Source: Ralstonia sp. UBA689
GTDB taxonomy: Bacteria > Pseudomonadota > Gammaproteobacteria > Burkholderiales > Burkholderiaceae
DNA: 41,264 nt
NCBI RefSeq assembly: GCF_002298975.1
Contig: NZ_DBMV01000003.1
Location: forward strand, 1-41,264
Direction of reading: 5' to 3'
The translations under genes were made by a program, and so were the position numbers. Each line of letters begins with the position of its first letter. The first letter of the stretch is position 1. Under the pieces are notes generated by a model that had not been told where the DNA came from, searched no databases, and worked only from the letters and a program-made list of their open reading frames with translations. Of the stretch, positions 26,969 to 35,677 are shown in pieces.

Positions 26969-27625
26969 ATGATGACCGATCTCGAACTGCGCCAAGATGT
27001 GGAGAGACAACTCGCGTGGGATCCGCAAGTTGACCACAGTAAGATCGCGGTGTTTGCGAAGAACGGTGTGGTAACACTCACTGGTGAAGTGCCAACGTAC
27101 TTCGATAAATGGCAAGCAATCAAGGATGTCAAGCGCATCTTGGGCGTCACGGGGATTGCAGAGAATCTGGACGTGACTCTTAGCGGTGCGACCCTCGATG
27201 ACACCGATCTGGCGGAAATGGCATTGAACTCACTCAGATGGCACGTTGCCGTTCCCAAAGACAAGATCAGGCCGATCGTCAGCAATGGCTGGATCACTCT
27301 GGAAGGGACAGTGCAATGGCACTATCAGAAGGACGCCGCTGCCGACGCTGTTCGATACCTGCCTGGGGTCAAAGGTGTAAGAGACTCTATCGTGGTTGAA
27401 AACCATTCAGACGCACAAGATGTTAGCGACAGGATTGCCGAGTCGCTGGCGCACAACGCACGTATCGATGCCGGCCATATCTCTGTGAGAGTGCATAATC
27501 ATATTGCGACGCTCGAGGGGACTGTCCGATCCATGGCCGAACGAGACGAAGCGGAGGCGGCAGCCTGGTCTGCGCCGAGCGTGAACGCGGTCGAAAACCA
27601 CCTATCAGTGCGTTACGATGGATGA
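26969..27625 (+). CDS. Triple-BON-domain protein
   Basis: A 218-residue protein of three BON domains (about residues 5-70, 75-140 and 146-214). Each shows the pattern of a helix, then VxxGxVxLxGxV (KNGVVTLTGEV, SNGWITLEGTV, HNHIATLEGTV), then an AxxxAxxxxGV helix. BON domains are thought to bind phospholipid surfaces; OsmY is the best-known relative. Unlike OsmY no signal peptide is visible, so it may stay cytoplasmic. AGGAG precedes the ATG at 26969, with a second ATG at 26972. A perfect FNR box upstream suggests induction at low oxygen. Confidence 0.88.
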   Translation: MMTDLELRQDVERQLAWDPQVDHSKIAVFAKNGVVTLTGEVPTYFDKWQAIKDVKRILGVTGIAENLDVTLSGATLDDTDLAEMALNSLRWHVAVPKDKIRPIVSNGWITLEGTVQWHYQKDAAADAVRYLPGVKGVRDSIVVENHSDAQDVSDRIAESLAHNARIDAGHISVRVHNHIATLEGTVRSMAERDEAEAAAWSAPSVNAVENHLSVRYDG

Positions 27626-27886
27626 GTGCCAATACCATAGCCTCGCCAGGCGCGTAAGGTAACTGCCCCCAAATGCCAAGGCAACCTTCGTGACCAGGGG
27701 GCTATGGCGCACAATTCATTGATTGACTCGATGAATCGCGGCACGTATAAAAAGTTAGGCAGGGTCTTCGAGTTGCTATCGAACGAATCGTATTCGGCCT
27801 TTGCACGCCGATCATCATTCTAAGTTTGCCCTTGATCATCAAGCCCGCCGGATGCCCCGTCCTGTGGAGATTTCGGGAGTGCAAAC

Positions 27887-28642
27887 ATGGAAGTCGGTGT
27901 CGATAAGTTGTTGCACCCCGGCAACGAGTCCGGCTTCACGCTTTCCCCTTCACGTACGCGCTTACGTGCCACTGGGGCTGCAATGCGCTCGGCAAGCATG
28001 CCGATGGGCCTTTCGACGACTGCGGACCTTGCGTGCATCGATTCAGTCACCTCATCGATGCGGATAGTCAAGAAGGGCTCTGCACTCTACCGAGAGAACG
28101 ATCCGTTCGGCAGCATCTACGCGATCCATGCAGGGACATTCAAGACGGCCGTTATGCTCGTCAGCGGCTTCCCGCATGTTACGGGGTTTCATCTCGTTGG
28201 GGACACGCTTGGTCTTGATGGCGTTTTCGCTGACCATCACAGATGTGAGGCGGTCGCGATTGAAGACAGCTGTGTTCGCATTATTCCCTTCAAGCTTTTA
28301 GAACACCTGTCCAGTGAGGTGAGGACGATTCGGCAACTTGTGCATCGGGCGATGAGCAGCGAAATCGTGCGGGAATCCAGGCTGCTGCTGCTTCTCGGCA
28401 CGATGTCGGTTGATCAACGTCTTGCGGCGTTCCTACTCGACATGTCAGGCCGCTTTGAGGCTCGTGGTTATTCACCGGTTGAGTTCAATCTGCAGATGAG
28501 TCGGGGGGAGATTGGCTCCTATCTCGGCGTGACGCTAGAGACAACCAGCCGGGCGTTTTCGAAGCTTCAATCGAGCGGGATTGTCTCGATGCAGGGCAAG
28601 AGAATTTATATTCTCGATTTCGCCAGCCTCAACCGCGTGTAG
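27887..28642 (+). CDS. Crp/Fnr-family regulator, FNR-type helix, no Fe-S cysteines
   Basis: A 251-residue regulator. The cyclic-nucleotide-binding-like beta roll spans about residues 50-150; the helix-turn-helix (about 200-235) reads SRGEIGSYLGVTLETTSRAFSKL, with the E-x2-S-R pattern that contacts TTGAT half-sites. FNR's N-terminal cysteine cluster is missing (only single Cys near 50, 119 and 127), so oxygen sensing through a 4Fe-4S cluster is unlikely; a FixK-like role is possible. The first 45 residues are unusual for the family, and an internal start near residue 33-40 cannot be excluded. A perfect FNR box lies before the BON gene upstream. Confidence 0.88.
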   Translation: MEVGVDKLLHPGNESGFTLSPSRTRLRATGAAMRSASMPMGLSTTADLACIDSVTSSMRIVKKGSALYRENDPFGSIYAIHAGTFKTAVMLVSGFPHVTGFHLVGDTLGLDGVFADHHRCEAVAIEDSCVRIIPFKLLEHLSSEVRTIRQLVHRAMSSEIVRESRLLLLLGTMSVDQRLAAFLLDMSGRFEARGYSPVEFNLQMSRGEIGSYLGVTLETTSRAFSKLQSSGIVSMQGKRIYILDFASLNRV

Positions 28643-28667
28643 GAGGGTGAGATGCAGACATGGGCAA

Positions 28668-28940
28668 TTCAGCAGTGCCGAGGTTGTTCGATCCGGCGGC
28701 ATCAGCAAGCGAGGCAACAGCTACTTGCGCATGCTTCTGATCCAGGGTGCGCGTGCACTGATGATCCACATGAAGCGTGAGCGATCTCACATGGGGCAAT
28801 GGCTTCAGGAAGCCGAGAAGCGTAGCCATCCACATGTCGCGCTGATTGCTCTGGCGAACAAGATCGCCCGCATTTGCTGGAAGGTGCTCGTCAGCGGTGA
28901 ACCGTACCGACCGTTTCCGAATGCACCGATGACAGCCTGA
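28668..28940 (+). pseudogene. IS110-family transposase, C-terminal remnant
   Basis: The frame encodes GGISKRGNSYLRMLLIQGARALM and continues to ICWKVLVSGEPY, the C-terminal part of the Transposase_20 domain of IS110/IS1111 enzymes. The N-terminal DEDD domain is absent and the homology begins abruptly after FSSAEVVRSGG, so it is a deletion remnant. It differs clearly from the intact IS1111-type element at 40 kb and so came from another element. Confidence 0.85.
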
Positions 28941-29198
28941 GCACCATCGAACCTCCGAAGGAAGCAACACTGTCTTGTTTTTGCGAGCCGCGATTGTTGA
29001 TGACAGAACCGTTGACCGGCGCACCTTAAGCCTGGCTAAAAAAGCAGTCCCTCGTGACTGAACGCTTTATGAGGCAAGGCGCGCGCGGATTCCATCAAGG
29101 CCAGGGACCATCGTTCCCAAGCGTAGGCCGGATACATTGACGCAAAACGTGCTTCTGACGTCGGCAAAGACAGCTTGCAAAATCGGGGCAGACCACAC

Positions 29199-29525
29199 AT
29201 TTTTTAGAATGTCGCGCTCCATCTTCAGGCGCGCCACTTCCGCTCGCAAGCGGGCCAGCTCCATCTGCTCAGGGCTCACCGGCTTCGTATCCACGCCAGT
29301 CAGCCGCCCCTCCCGCTCAGCCTTGACCCAGTTGAATATCGTCTGGTCCGCCACGCCTAGCGTGGCGCACACCGCCGCCATGCTTTGCCCAGCCTTAACC
29401 AGCCGCACCGCTTCGAGCTTGAATTCGAGCGTGTACCGCGCACGCTTTGCCTTGCTTGTCATTGCTTCTCTCCTTGCTTGAATTTATCGACTCAGCAAGG
29501 GATTCGTTTCGCGGGGGCAAGGTCA
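29199..29525 (-). mobile_element. Truncated IS3-family element (orfA and left end)
   Basis: The minus-strand orfA starts at 29462 (MTSKAKRARYTLEFKLEAVRLVKAG) and is intact to ERDILKN at residue 88, including the HTH and leucine-zipper region, then breaks into unrelated sequence near 29199. Upstream the left terminal sequence TGACCTTGCCCCCGCG begins at 29525. The orfB (DDE) part and right end are missing. This copy is inserted inside another IS3-type remnant. Confidence 0.75.
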
Positions 29526-29687
29526 AACCATGCTTCCTGCACAGCTCCTTGACCGCCACGCTGGCCTCGGTTTCCTTCAGGAACCCGATGATTTGCTCTT
29601 CCGTAAACCTCTCCTTCATGTCCGTCCTCCTCTTCGAAAACGGACTCTATTAGCTTCCTGGTGGACCGGTTTATTGGGGGCAGGTCA
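29526..29687 (-). mobile_element. Left end of a second IS3-family (IS407-like) element
   Basis: Terminal sequence TGACCTGCCCCCAATAAACC starts at 29687 and leads to an orfA start at 29619, MKERFTEEQIIGFLKETEA...KELCRKHG, the classic IS407-group OrfA opening. Homology stops at the HG codons (about 29527), precisely where the left end of the other IS3 element begins. It is thus a nested insertion, with the distal part of this element lost. Confidence 0.75.
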
Positions 29688-29997
29688 GCGGAGGAATCAT
29701 AGCCAACGGGCTGATGCCGGGATTCTGATTCCTTGGCCCCGTCGCCCTGGGCGCTGCCGAGCCATCGCGCCAGTCTGATTGAACGCAAAGCAAAGGTACG
29801 AAGCGTTCCCCCCATCACACTGGAGTGGATATTGCGTTCTCCTTGGCTAGACCGCCTCAACAAGACGGCTGAGTCGGCTCAACGAATGCCATATAAAGGG
29901 TGCAAACAGGCGCCGGATGTTAGATAACTTGAGCAAGCGCCAGTGGTGAAAAGCCACTGGAAGCACTGTGAGCCTCGCCACCGGGTAGATATCCCTC
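29688..29997. other. Intergenic region beside the IS remnants
   Basis: About 310 bp with no convincing gene. A CCAGTGG/CCACTGG inverted repeat occurs near 29940-29960, and an ATATAAAGG stretch near 29892 could be part of a promoter for the membrane-protein gene at 29998. Confidence 0.35.
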
Positions 29998-30519
29998 ATG
30001 AGCAGCCTTCTGGATTGGATCGAAAAACACCCCGCCTTGGCTGCGTGGGTCCAGGCAGCGGCAATCATTGTTGCGATTGCGGGAACGTGGCTGGCAGGCT
30101 GGTTGCTTCAGCGCAGCGAACGGCGCACGGAGAGGCGCACGGTGGCCAACGCGGTGAGCGAAATTGCCATGGCAGCAGAGGCGCTGGTACGAACCGTTAT
30201 GAGCGAGCTACCCGACAAGCAGGCCGTGAGTGCGATCGCTGCAGGAGAGAAGCCTTTCGACATTCGCGCAATCGATGAGCTGGAGGCCGCGATCGCGGCC
30301 ATTCAACTGCACAACCTCAGTACCCCAGAACTGGTGCGCGATGTCATTGCGTTGCTCGCCAGCATCCGTCAGTTCAGAGAGCAACTGGCCAATGCAATTG
30401 CCACGCATCACCGTATGGACGCCACGCATTTCAGCGAGTTCTTCGACACCCTGGAGAAAGTCCAAGCGGCAATCACCAAAACCAGTCACAGCATCGCGGC
30501 ACACGTGAGCCAGATCTAG
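29998..30519 (+). CDS. Single-pass membrane protein of unknown function
   Basis: A 173-residue protein. After a short cytoplasmic or periplasmic head (MSSLLDWIEKHPALAAW) comes one membrane helix (about residues 18-38, VQAAAIIVAIAGTWLAGWLL), then a basic stop (QRSERRTERR) and a long, largely helical soluble domain (about 50-170) with probable coiled-coil character. I do not recognise the family. It lies 45 bp upstream of the AI-2E permease gene on the same strand and may be cotranscribed. Confidence 0.65.
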   Translation: MSSLLDWIEKHPALAAWVQAAAIIVAIAGTWLAGWLLQRSERRTERRTVANAVSEIAMAAEALVRTVMSELPDKQAVSAIAAGEKPFDIRAIDELEAAIAAIQLHNLSTPELVRDVIALLASIRQFREQLANAIATHHRMDATHFSEFFDTLEKVQAAITKTSHSIAAHVSQI

Positions 30520-30564
30520 TCAACCGGGGCTCGCCGTGCCATCACTCCGACGGGGAGGATCGTC

Positions 30565-31617
30565 ATGCTCGGATTTGACCCACGCACCGGAAGAATCGTC
30601 TGGACCGTTTTTCTCTTTGCGCTGGCAGTATTGATCATCTGCAAGATCGCGTCCGTGCTGCTGGTCACGGTATTTGCCGTCTTCTTCAGCTACCTGCTGT
30701 ACCCGCTGATCGAAAAAGTGGAACGGCGCATGCCGAGACAGGTGCCGCGCAGCGTATCGATCGGTATCGTGTTCATCCTCGTCGTGGTGGTGGCCATCGT
30801 GGCTGGCTCGGTGTTTGGCGTGACGGTGCAGGAGGAAGCGGGACGGCTTGCCGATCAACTCCCGAAGCTGCTCGATACCAGCACCATGGCAGATCGCCTT
30901 ACCCTGCCGAGCTTCCTGGAGCCGCTGCGCGCGCGCATTCTGGAATTCATCCGCGAGCAGCTCTCGACAAGCTCGAACCAGGCCATGCCGCTGGTTCGCA
31001 ATATCGGCCTGGGTGTCATGCGCGCAGCCAGCAATCTCGTCTATCTTGTGCTCATCCCCATCATGAGTTTTCTGATGATCAATGAAGCGCCCTCGATCCA
31101 CGCCGCGCTGCTTTCATGGATACAGTCCTCGGACAAGCGCCTGTGGGGAAACATCATCGACGATCTGGACACGCTCCTGTCGCGCTACGTGCGTGCACTG
31201 TTGCTCTTGTCGCTTGCCACGCTGGTTTTTTACAGCATCGCCTTTTACCTGCTGAGCGTGCCATATCCGCTGTTGCTGGCAACCACCGCCTCGGTGTTGG
31301 AGTTCATTCCGTTTGCCGGGCCATTGGCCGCCGTGGTGGCGATCGTCACCGTCGCCGTGTTCAGCGGGTATCCGCACTTGTTCTGGCTGATCGGATTCAT
31401 CGTGGTCTACCGCCTATTCCAGGACTACGTGCTGAATCCCTACCTGATGAGCGAAGGAGTCAAGGTCAGTCCGCTCCTCATCATTGTGGGGTTGCTTGCA
31501 GGCGAGCAGTTGGGCGGCGTTGCGGGCATTTTCCTGTCGGTGCCCGTCATCGCCGCGCTCAAGATTGTGCTGTCGCGCGCTTGGGCGGCACATTGCCTGG
31601 GCCACGAGGCGCACTGA
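30565..31617 (+). CDS. AI-2E family transporter (UPF0118/TqsA-like permease)
   Basis: A 350-residue inner-membrane permease with about eight hydrophobic segments in the 3+5 arrangement typical of AI-2E/UPF0118 proteins, with a large soluble loop between (about 95-150). Family signatures include the SVLEFIPFAGPLAAVV and DYVLNPYLMSEGVKVSPLLIIVGLLAGEQLGGVAGIFLSVPV segments. Members export small molecules, Na+ or signals; autoinducer transport is shown only for a few. A ribosome-binding site GGGGAGG precedes the ATG. Confidence 0.9.
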   Translation: MLGFDPRTGRIVWTVFLFALAVLIICKIASVLLVTVFAVFFSYLLYPLIEKVERRMPRQVPRSVSIGIVFILVVVVAIVAGSVFGVTVQEEAGRLADQLPKLLDTSTMADRLTLPSFLEPLRARILEFIREQLSTSSNQAMPLVRNIGLGVMRAASNLVYLVLIPIMSFLMINEAPSIHAALLSWIQSSDKRLWGNIIDDLDTLLSRYVRALLLLSLATLVFYSIAFYLLSVPYPLLLATTASVLEFIPFAGPLAAVVAIVTVAVFSGYPHLFWLIGFIVVYRLFQDYVLNPYLMSEGVKVSPLLIIVGLLAGEQLGGVAGIFLSVPVIAALKIVLSRAWAAHCLGHEAH

Positions 31618-31695
31618 TGCGCAGCCGCCACCATGCTCAGCAGCCCGGGGAAATGACGGCCCGGATACCACACCACCACTGGAAAGGAGGCGGCC

Positions 31696-32415
31696 ATGAA
31701 AGCTCTACCGAATCCGAAGCTAAACCGTCTGCTATCCGTGCTGCCGCCAGCGGAATGGGCGAGAATCGCGCCGGAGCTTGTTTGGGTCGACATGCCGCTC
31801 GGGCACGTCGTTTATGAATCGGGCGACCGCCCCGAATACGTCTACTTTCCCGTCACGTCCATCGTGTCCCTGCTCTATGTCATGGAGGACGGCTCATCGG
31901 GCGAGATCGCGATCGTCGGCAACGAGGGCATGGTGGGCATCGCCATCTTCATGGGCGGTGAAACCACCCCCAGCCGTGCCGTGGTTCAGAGTGCGGGCGG
32001 CACTTACCGCCTCAGTGCCCGCGCTCTCAAGCAGGAGTTTGCCCGCGCCGGCGCCATGCAGCGCCTGTTGTTGCGCTATACCCAGGCACTCATTACACAG
32101 ATGGCCCAGACCGCTGTCTGCAATCGGCACCACTCGATCGACCAGCAACTGTGTCGCTGGCTCCTCCTGAGCCTGGACCGCTTGCCCTCCAACGAGCTGC
32201 GCATGACCCAGGAGCTGATCGCCAACATGCTGGGGGTGCGCAGGTCCGGTGTCACCGAAGCCGCGCTGAAGCTGCAGACCGCCGGGTTGATCCGTTATAG
32301 CCACGGAACCATCGAAGTCCTGGATCGCCCCGGCCTCGAGCGTCGCGTCTGCGAATGCTATGCCGTAGTCAAGCGCGAGTTTGATCGCCTGCTTCCAGAC
32401 CTCGAGGCGCTCTGA
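31696..32415 (+). CDS. Crp/Fnr-family transcriptional regulator
   Basis: A 239-residue regulator. The beta-roll sensor (about residues 15-130) shows GHVVYESGDRPEYVYFPVTSIVSLLY; the HTH (about 165-205) shows MTQELIANMLGVRRSGVTEAALKLQ. This belongs to the HTH_Crp_2 branch common in alpha- and betaproteobacterial stress regions, distinct from the FNR-type protein at 27.9 kb: the recognition helix lacks the E-x2-S-R pattern. AAAGGAGG precedes the ATG. It stands between the AI-2E permease and the convergent csbD gene. Confidence 0.9.
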   Translation: MKALPNPKLNRLLSVLPPAEWARIAPELVWVDMPLGHVVYESGDRPEYVYFPVTSIVSLLYVMEDGSSGEIAIVGNEGMVGIAIFMGGETTPSRAVVQSAGGTYRLSARALKQEFARAGAMQRLLLRYTQALITQMAQTAVCNRHHSIDQQLCRWLLLSLDRLPSNELRMTQELIANMLGVRRSGVTEAALKLQTAGLIRYSHGTIEVLDRPGLERRVCECYAVVKREFDRLLPDLEAL

Positions 32416-32488
32416 CCTTCCTCCCATCCCCCCGGTGTGGCGCCCGCATTCGGCGGGTCGGCATGTCAGCGATGGGCGCGACGTTCGC

Positions 32489-32671
32489 TCAAGGCTTCGG
32501 CTGCTTCTTGAGCGCTTCCTTGGCGTCGCCATACGCGGCCTGCGACTTCCCGGCAATCTGTTCGACCTTTCCTTTCGCTGCCGTGGCGTCCTTTCCGGTG
32601 ACCTTGCCAACGGCTTCAGTCAACTTGCCCTTCGCTTCCTCAAGACGGCCCTTCACTTGATCCTTGTTCAT
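32489..32671 (-). CDS. CsbD-family stress protein
   Basis: A 60-residue, highly charged helical protein starting MNKDQVKGRLEEAKGKLTEA and containing the repeat-like GKVTGKDATAAKGKVEQIAGK, the CsbD signature. Members are abundant under general stress; the biochemical role is unknown. AGGAG precedes the ATG at 32671. A longer antisense reading that continues upstream to 33928 is not credible. Confidence 0.93.
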   Translation of the reverse strand: MNKDQVKGRLEEAKGKLTEAVGKVTGKDATAAKGKVEQIAGKSQAAYGDAKEALKKQPKP

Positions 32672-33043
32672 GACAATGCTCCTACGCTTTCGGCGCTCAG
32701 TTGGTCGTGGGGGATGTCGTGCCTTGACGCGCCGCGCTCGGACCATTTCCTTACCCGGCGATGCGCATACCAAGACAAGACCTTGCCCAACGAAAGCGCA
32801 TGATTTCTCCGCAGACGCAGTGCCGTCTGTACGGTAGTGAACTAACGCGAGGGGGACGGTGCAATCGCCCACGCAAATTCGCTGAACCGCGTCGCAAGCT
32901 GCGATGTACCGGATCCGCCCGAGCATAGCGAACCGCCATCCCTGACGCTTCTCACCCCGCCCCGCTTCTCCGCACGCTGTCGTACCGTAGCGCACTCCGC
33001 ATTGACGTACGCTGAAGATAGCTCGTCCACGATGGAGGCAGAG
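32672..33043. other. Divergent intergenic region between csbD and the SYLF gene
   Basis: About 370 bp that must hold both promoters. TACGGTA occurs at 32830-32836 and inverted (TACCGTA) at 32983-32989; the same 7-mer recurs in the 35.9-36.3 kb divergent region. No full promoter can be assigned. Confidence 0.35.
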
Positions 33044-33634
33044 ATGCGAAAAGAGCATCTCCCAGCAATGACGGCGATGGCTTTTGCCGCAGTCTTCGGA
33101 CTCATGACTCCCGACTGTACAACGGCCGGAACGGCTGACTCGGTCGCCCATCAAGCCGACAAGCGACACTCGATCAATACAGCCGCCGACTCGACGCTTG
33201 CACGTCTCCATACCACGGCCAGCGGGTCTCGCGAACTGGTCGGCAAGGCCCGTGGCGTATTGGTGTTTCCATCGGTCATTGCCGCCGGATTTAGCATGGG
33301 CGGCCAGTATGGTGAGGAGGCATTGCGCGTGGGCGGAGGAACGTCTGGGTACTACAGCACGACAACGGCATCGATTGGATTGCAGATTGGCGCCCAATCG
33401 AAAGCAATCATTTTCCTCTTCTTGACACAGGAGGCTCTCGACCGACTTCGCAATAGCGAAGGGTAGTCCGCGGGCGGTGACGCATCGGTTGCCGTCCTGA
33501 AAATGTGTGCCAACGACAACATCGACAGTTCGACCACGACGGGACCAATTGAGGCATTCGTTCTCACAAACAGTGGGTTGATGGCACGCGTGACGCTCGA
33601 GGGCACGAAAGTCACCAAACTCAAATCTCTGTAG
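33044..33634 (+). pseudogene. SYLF/Ysc84-domain protein gene with an in-frame amber stop
   Basis: Read through, the 196-codon frame gives a full SYLF lipid-binding protein: a hydrophobic N-terminal export segment (about residues 1-30), ADSTLARLHTTASGSRELVGKARGVLVFPSVIAAGFSMGGQYGEEALRVGG, then SKAIIFLFLTQEALDRLRNSEG, a stop (TAG, 33464-33466), and in the same frame SAGGDASVAVLKM through VTLEGTKVTKL to the natural stop at 33634. The family has Trp after the EG, so TGG to TAG is the likely change. GGAGG lies 6 nt before the ATG. The truncated 140-residue product would lack the C-terminal part of the domain. Confidence 0.85.
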
Positions 33635-33655
33635 TGCAACCCCAAGGAGGCCGTC

Positions 33656-33850
33656 ATGCGCGCCATTATCTATACGGTGTTGGGGATATGTATTACCTCG
33701 TTGGCCGGTTGCCTCTGGGTTCCTGACGACGGCTACAACGACGGCCCGCAGGGTGGCTATGAACGTGACCACCGCGGCGGTTACGAAGGTAATCGCCACG
33801 GCGGCTACGAGGATGCCCACGGTGATAGAGGAGACCGTGATCATCGTTAG
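33656..33850 (+). CDS. Small lipoprotein with Gly/Tyr/His-rich tail
   Basis: A 64-residue protein: a signal peptide ending in a lipobox (SLAGC, Cys about residue 19), then a short hydrophilic tail with three GGYE repeats and many His, Arg and Asp residues. It should be lipid-anchored in the cell envelope. AAGGAGG precedes the ATG. It lies 21 bp after the SYLF frame, probably on the same mRNA. Function is unknown; the His/Asp-rich tail could bind metal or polyanions. Confidence 0.75.
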   Translation: MRAIIYTVLGICITSLAGCLWVPDDGYNDGPQGGYERDHRGGYEGNRHGGYEDAHGDRGDRDHR

Positions 33851-34123
33851 CGAAGCCGTTATTTGCAGCTCCCGCTGACCAGGGGGCGATCGCCGCTTTG
33901 CGCCCCGCGCGAGACATGCATTTGACATGCCAGTGCGTACGCTACCGGACCGTTTTCAGACCGGCACTACTCTATTCTTCGAGATGATGAGAGACGCTTA
34001 ATTCGCTCGGGCAACACCCAGGAAACTTCGCGCGTCAACCTCATGATGAAACAACCGTGGGGCGCTTTTTGCCTGGCTCGGGCACACGGAGTAGGGGGGA
34101 ATCTACAAAACAAGGAGGACATC

Positions 34124-34282
34124 ATGTCTCTCGGACTCGTACTTCTCATTGTCTTAGCCGTTTTGTTGGTTGGGGCATTCCCAAGGTGGTCCTACAGTAA
34201 CGGGTGGGGCTACGCGCCAAGCGGTGCGCTCGGCGTGGTTCTGCTCATCGTTCTCGTACTCTTGCTCATGGGCCGACTTTAA
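34124..34282 (+). CDS. DUF3309 small membrane protein
   Basis: A 52-residue protein, MSLGLVLLIVLAVLLVGAFPRWSYSNGWGYAPSG then GVVLLIVLVLLLMGRL: two membrane helices around a conserved PRWxYSxxWGYxPSG loop, the DUF3309 signature. AAGGAGG precedes the ATG at 34124. Function is unknown; the family often occurs with CsbD and other stress genes. Confidence 0.92.
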   Translation: MSLGLVLLIVLAVLLVGAFPRWSYSNGWGYAPSGALGVVLLIVLVLLLMGRL

Positions 34283-34354
34283 AGCCCATGATGCGACCCG
34301 CCCTAAGGCCCTAAAGCACAGGCGGTGGCACACCAGAAGAATGAGGACAACGTG

Positions 34355-34612
34355 ATGTTCGATCAAACCATTCTCCAATTCCCAGAAGGGGAGCGCGATG
34401 CATTTCGCGAGGTGTGCCTGCGCAACGGCCTCGCGCCAGACGGATTTGAGGTGTCCTCCACCGAACACTTCTCGTGCGACTCCCCTTCCGAGGCGCTGGA
34501 CCGTAGCGTCATCGTTCGGATGGGCAAGACCATGCGGGAATACGACGGTGCCCATGGCCCTGAATGGACAGTCGATTTTGAAGACGACATCCGGTCACAC
34601 GTCTTCGGATAA
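34355..34612 (+). CDS. Hypothetical acidic protein
   Basis: An 85-residue soluble protein (MFDQTILQFPEGERDAFREVCLRNG...) that I do not recognise. It has an N-terminal helix and a C-terminal strand pattern (SVIVRMGKTMREYD, EWTVDFEDDI), with an overall negative charge. GAGGA lies about 9 nt before the ATG. It lies about 70 bp after the DUF3309 gene and 90 bp before the slipin gene on the same strand. Confidence 0.6.
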   Translation: MFDQTILQFPEGERDAFREVCLRNGLAPDGFEVSSTEHFSCDSPSEALDRSVIVRMGKTMREYDGAHGPEWTVDFEDDIRSHVFG

Positions 34613-34702
34613 AGACATTACGCAGACATTTCGAGCGGCCGTCTTCAGAAACCTGGTCTGGTCTCTCATCCTTTGCACTGCCACTTGCTGACGAGGCGCC
34701 AT

Positions 34703-35590
34703 ATGAATCCCATCACCGCATTCATCGTTGTCCTTCTCCTGGTTGTGGGGGGCGCTGCCGGCATGTTCATATCGGTTCTGCTGGCGCCCGTGTTTGTGAT
34801 TGCTGCGATCCTCGTCGCATCGACACTCAAGATGGCAAACGCCTGGCAGAAGTTCGTCATCCTGCGCGCAGGCAAGCTGCAAAGCGTGAAAGGGCCCGGG
34901 CTGTTCGTGATCTTGCCGATCGTAGACAGTGTTACCGCGGTGATTGACGAGCGCATCCAAACCACCGGATTCAATGCCGAGCAAGCATTGACGAAAGACA
35001 CCGTGCCGGTCAATGTCGACGCGATCATCTTCTGGCACGTTCACGATGCGCAGAAGGCCGCGCTGGCCATTACCGACTACCGCGAGGCGATCGACCGCGT
35101 CGCTCAGACGTCGTTACGTGAAATGATTGGCGCCTCGATGCTGTCGGCACTGCTATCCGAACGGAAAGCGGCAGACGAGCAACTGCGCGCCGAGATCGGC
35201 AAGAAGACTGCAGCATGGGGCGTGACCGTATCGTCAGTCGAAGTGCGCGACGTGGCCATCCCCGTGGCGCTGCAGGACGCAATGTCCCGGCAGGCACAGG
35301 CCGAACGCGAGAAACAGGCCCGCGTCATCCTGGGTTCTGCGGAAGCGGCCATCGCCGCCAAGTTCGTCGAGGCTGCGGGCATGTACGAAGACCATCCGCA
35401 AGCGCTGCAACTGCGTGCCATGAACATCATCTACGAGACCACCAAAGAGCGTGGCGCCACGATCCTGATGCCGACTTCAATGGTCGACAGCATGAATCCC
35501 GTTGCGGTTGCCTTTGGGGTTTCCGGCAGCACGGAGCAGACCAGCGCTGTCCTGCCACTCAAGACGGCTGCGGCTGCGGCCGCCGCTTAA
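34703..35590 (+). CDS. Slipin (stomatin-like SPFH-domain membrane protein)
   Basis: A 295-residue stomatin-family protein. One or two hydrophobic N-terminal segments (about 5-45) are followed by the SPFH domain: FVILRAGKLQSVKGPGLFVILPIVD, TVPVNVDAIIFWHVHD and LREMIGASMLSALLSERK. A coiled coil rich in Ala, Glu and Gln follows (MSRQAQAEREKQARVILGSAEAAIAAKFVEAA). The tail ends in a run of alanines. Slipins form membrane ring oligomers that organise or protect membrane proteins. A 13-bp hairpin follows the gene. Confidence 0.93.
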   Translation: MNPITAFIVVLLLVVGGAAGMFISVLLAPVFVIAAILVASTLKMANAWQKFVILRAGKLQSVKGPGLFVILPIVDSVTAVIDERIQTTGFNAEQALTKDTVPVNVDAIIFWHVHDAQKAALAITDYREAIDRVAQTSLREMIGASMLSALLSERKAADEQLRAEIGKKTAAWGVTVSSVEVRDVAIPVALQDAMSRQAQAEREKQARVILGSAEAAIAAKFVEAAGMYEDHPQALQLRAMNIIYETTKERGATILMPTSMVDSMNPVAVAFGVSGSTEQTSAVLPLKTAAAAAAA

Positions 35591-35624
35591 GCCATACGCC
35601 TTCGATTCATGAGAACGGGTTGGA

Positions 35625-35659
35625 AAGCGGCATGCCCCATTAGTGTGGGCATGCCGCTT
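35625..35659. terminator. Bidirectional hairpin between convergent genes
   Basis: A perfect 13-bp stem, AAGCGGCATGCCC with GGGCATGCCGCTT, around a 9-nt loop, lies between the ends of the slipin gene (+) and the glycine-zipper gene (-). On the minus strand it is followed by TTTCC; on the plus strand there is no T-run. Confidence 0.75.
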
Positions 35660-35677
35660 CGCCTTCCCTGTCCGCAA

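Noticed and set aside
27832..27842. TTGATCATCAA before the Crp/Fnr gene as an FNR site
   Set aside because: The half-sites are separated by one base instead of four, so FNR-type dimers should not bind.
32672..33928. A long minus-strand extension upstream of csbD
   Set aside because: It runs antisense through the SYLF and lipoprotein genes; csbD has its own ribosome-binding site and canonical start at 32671.
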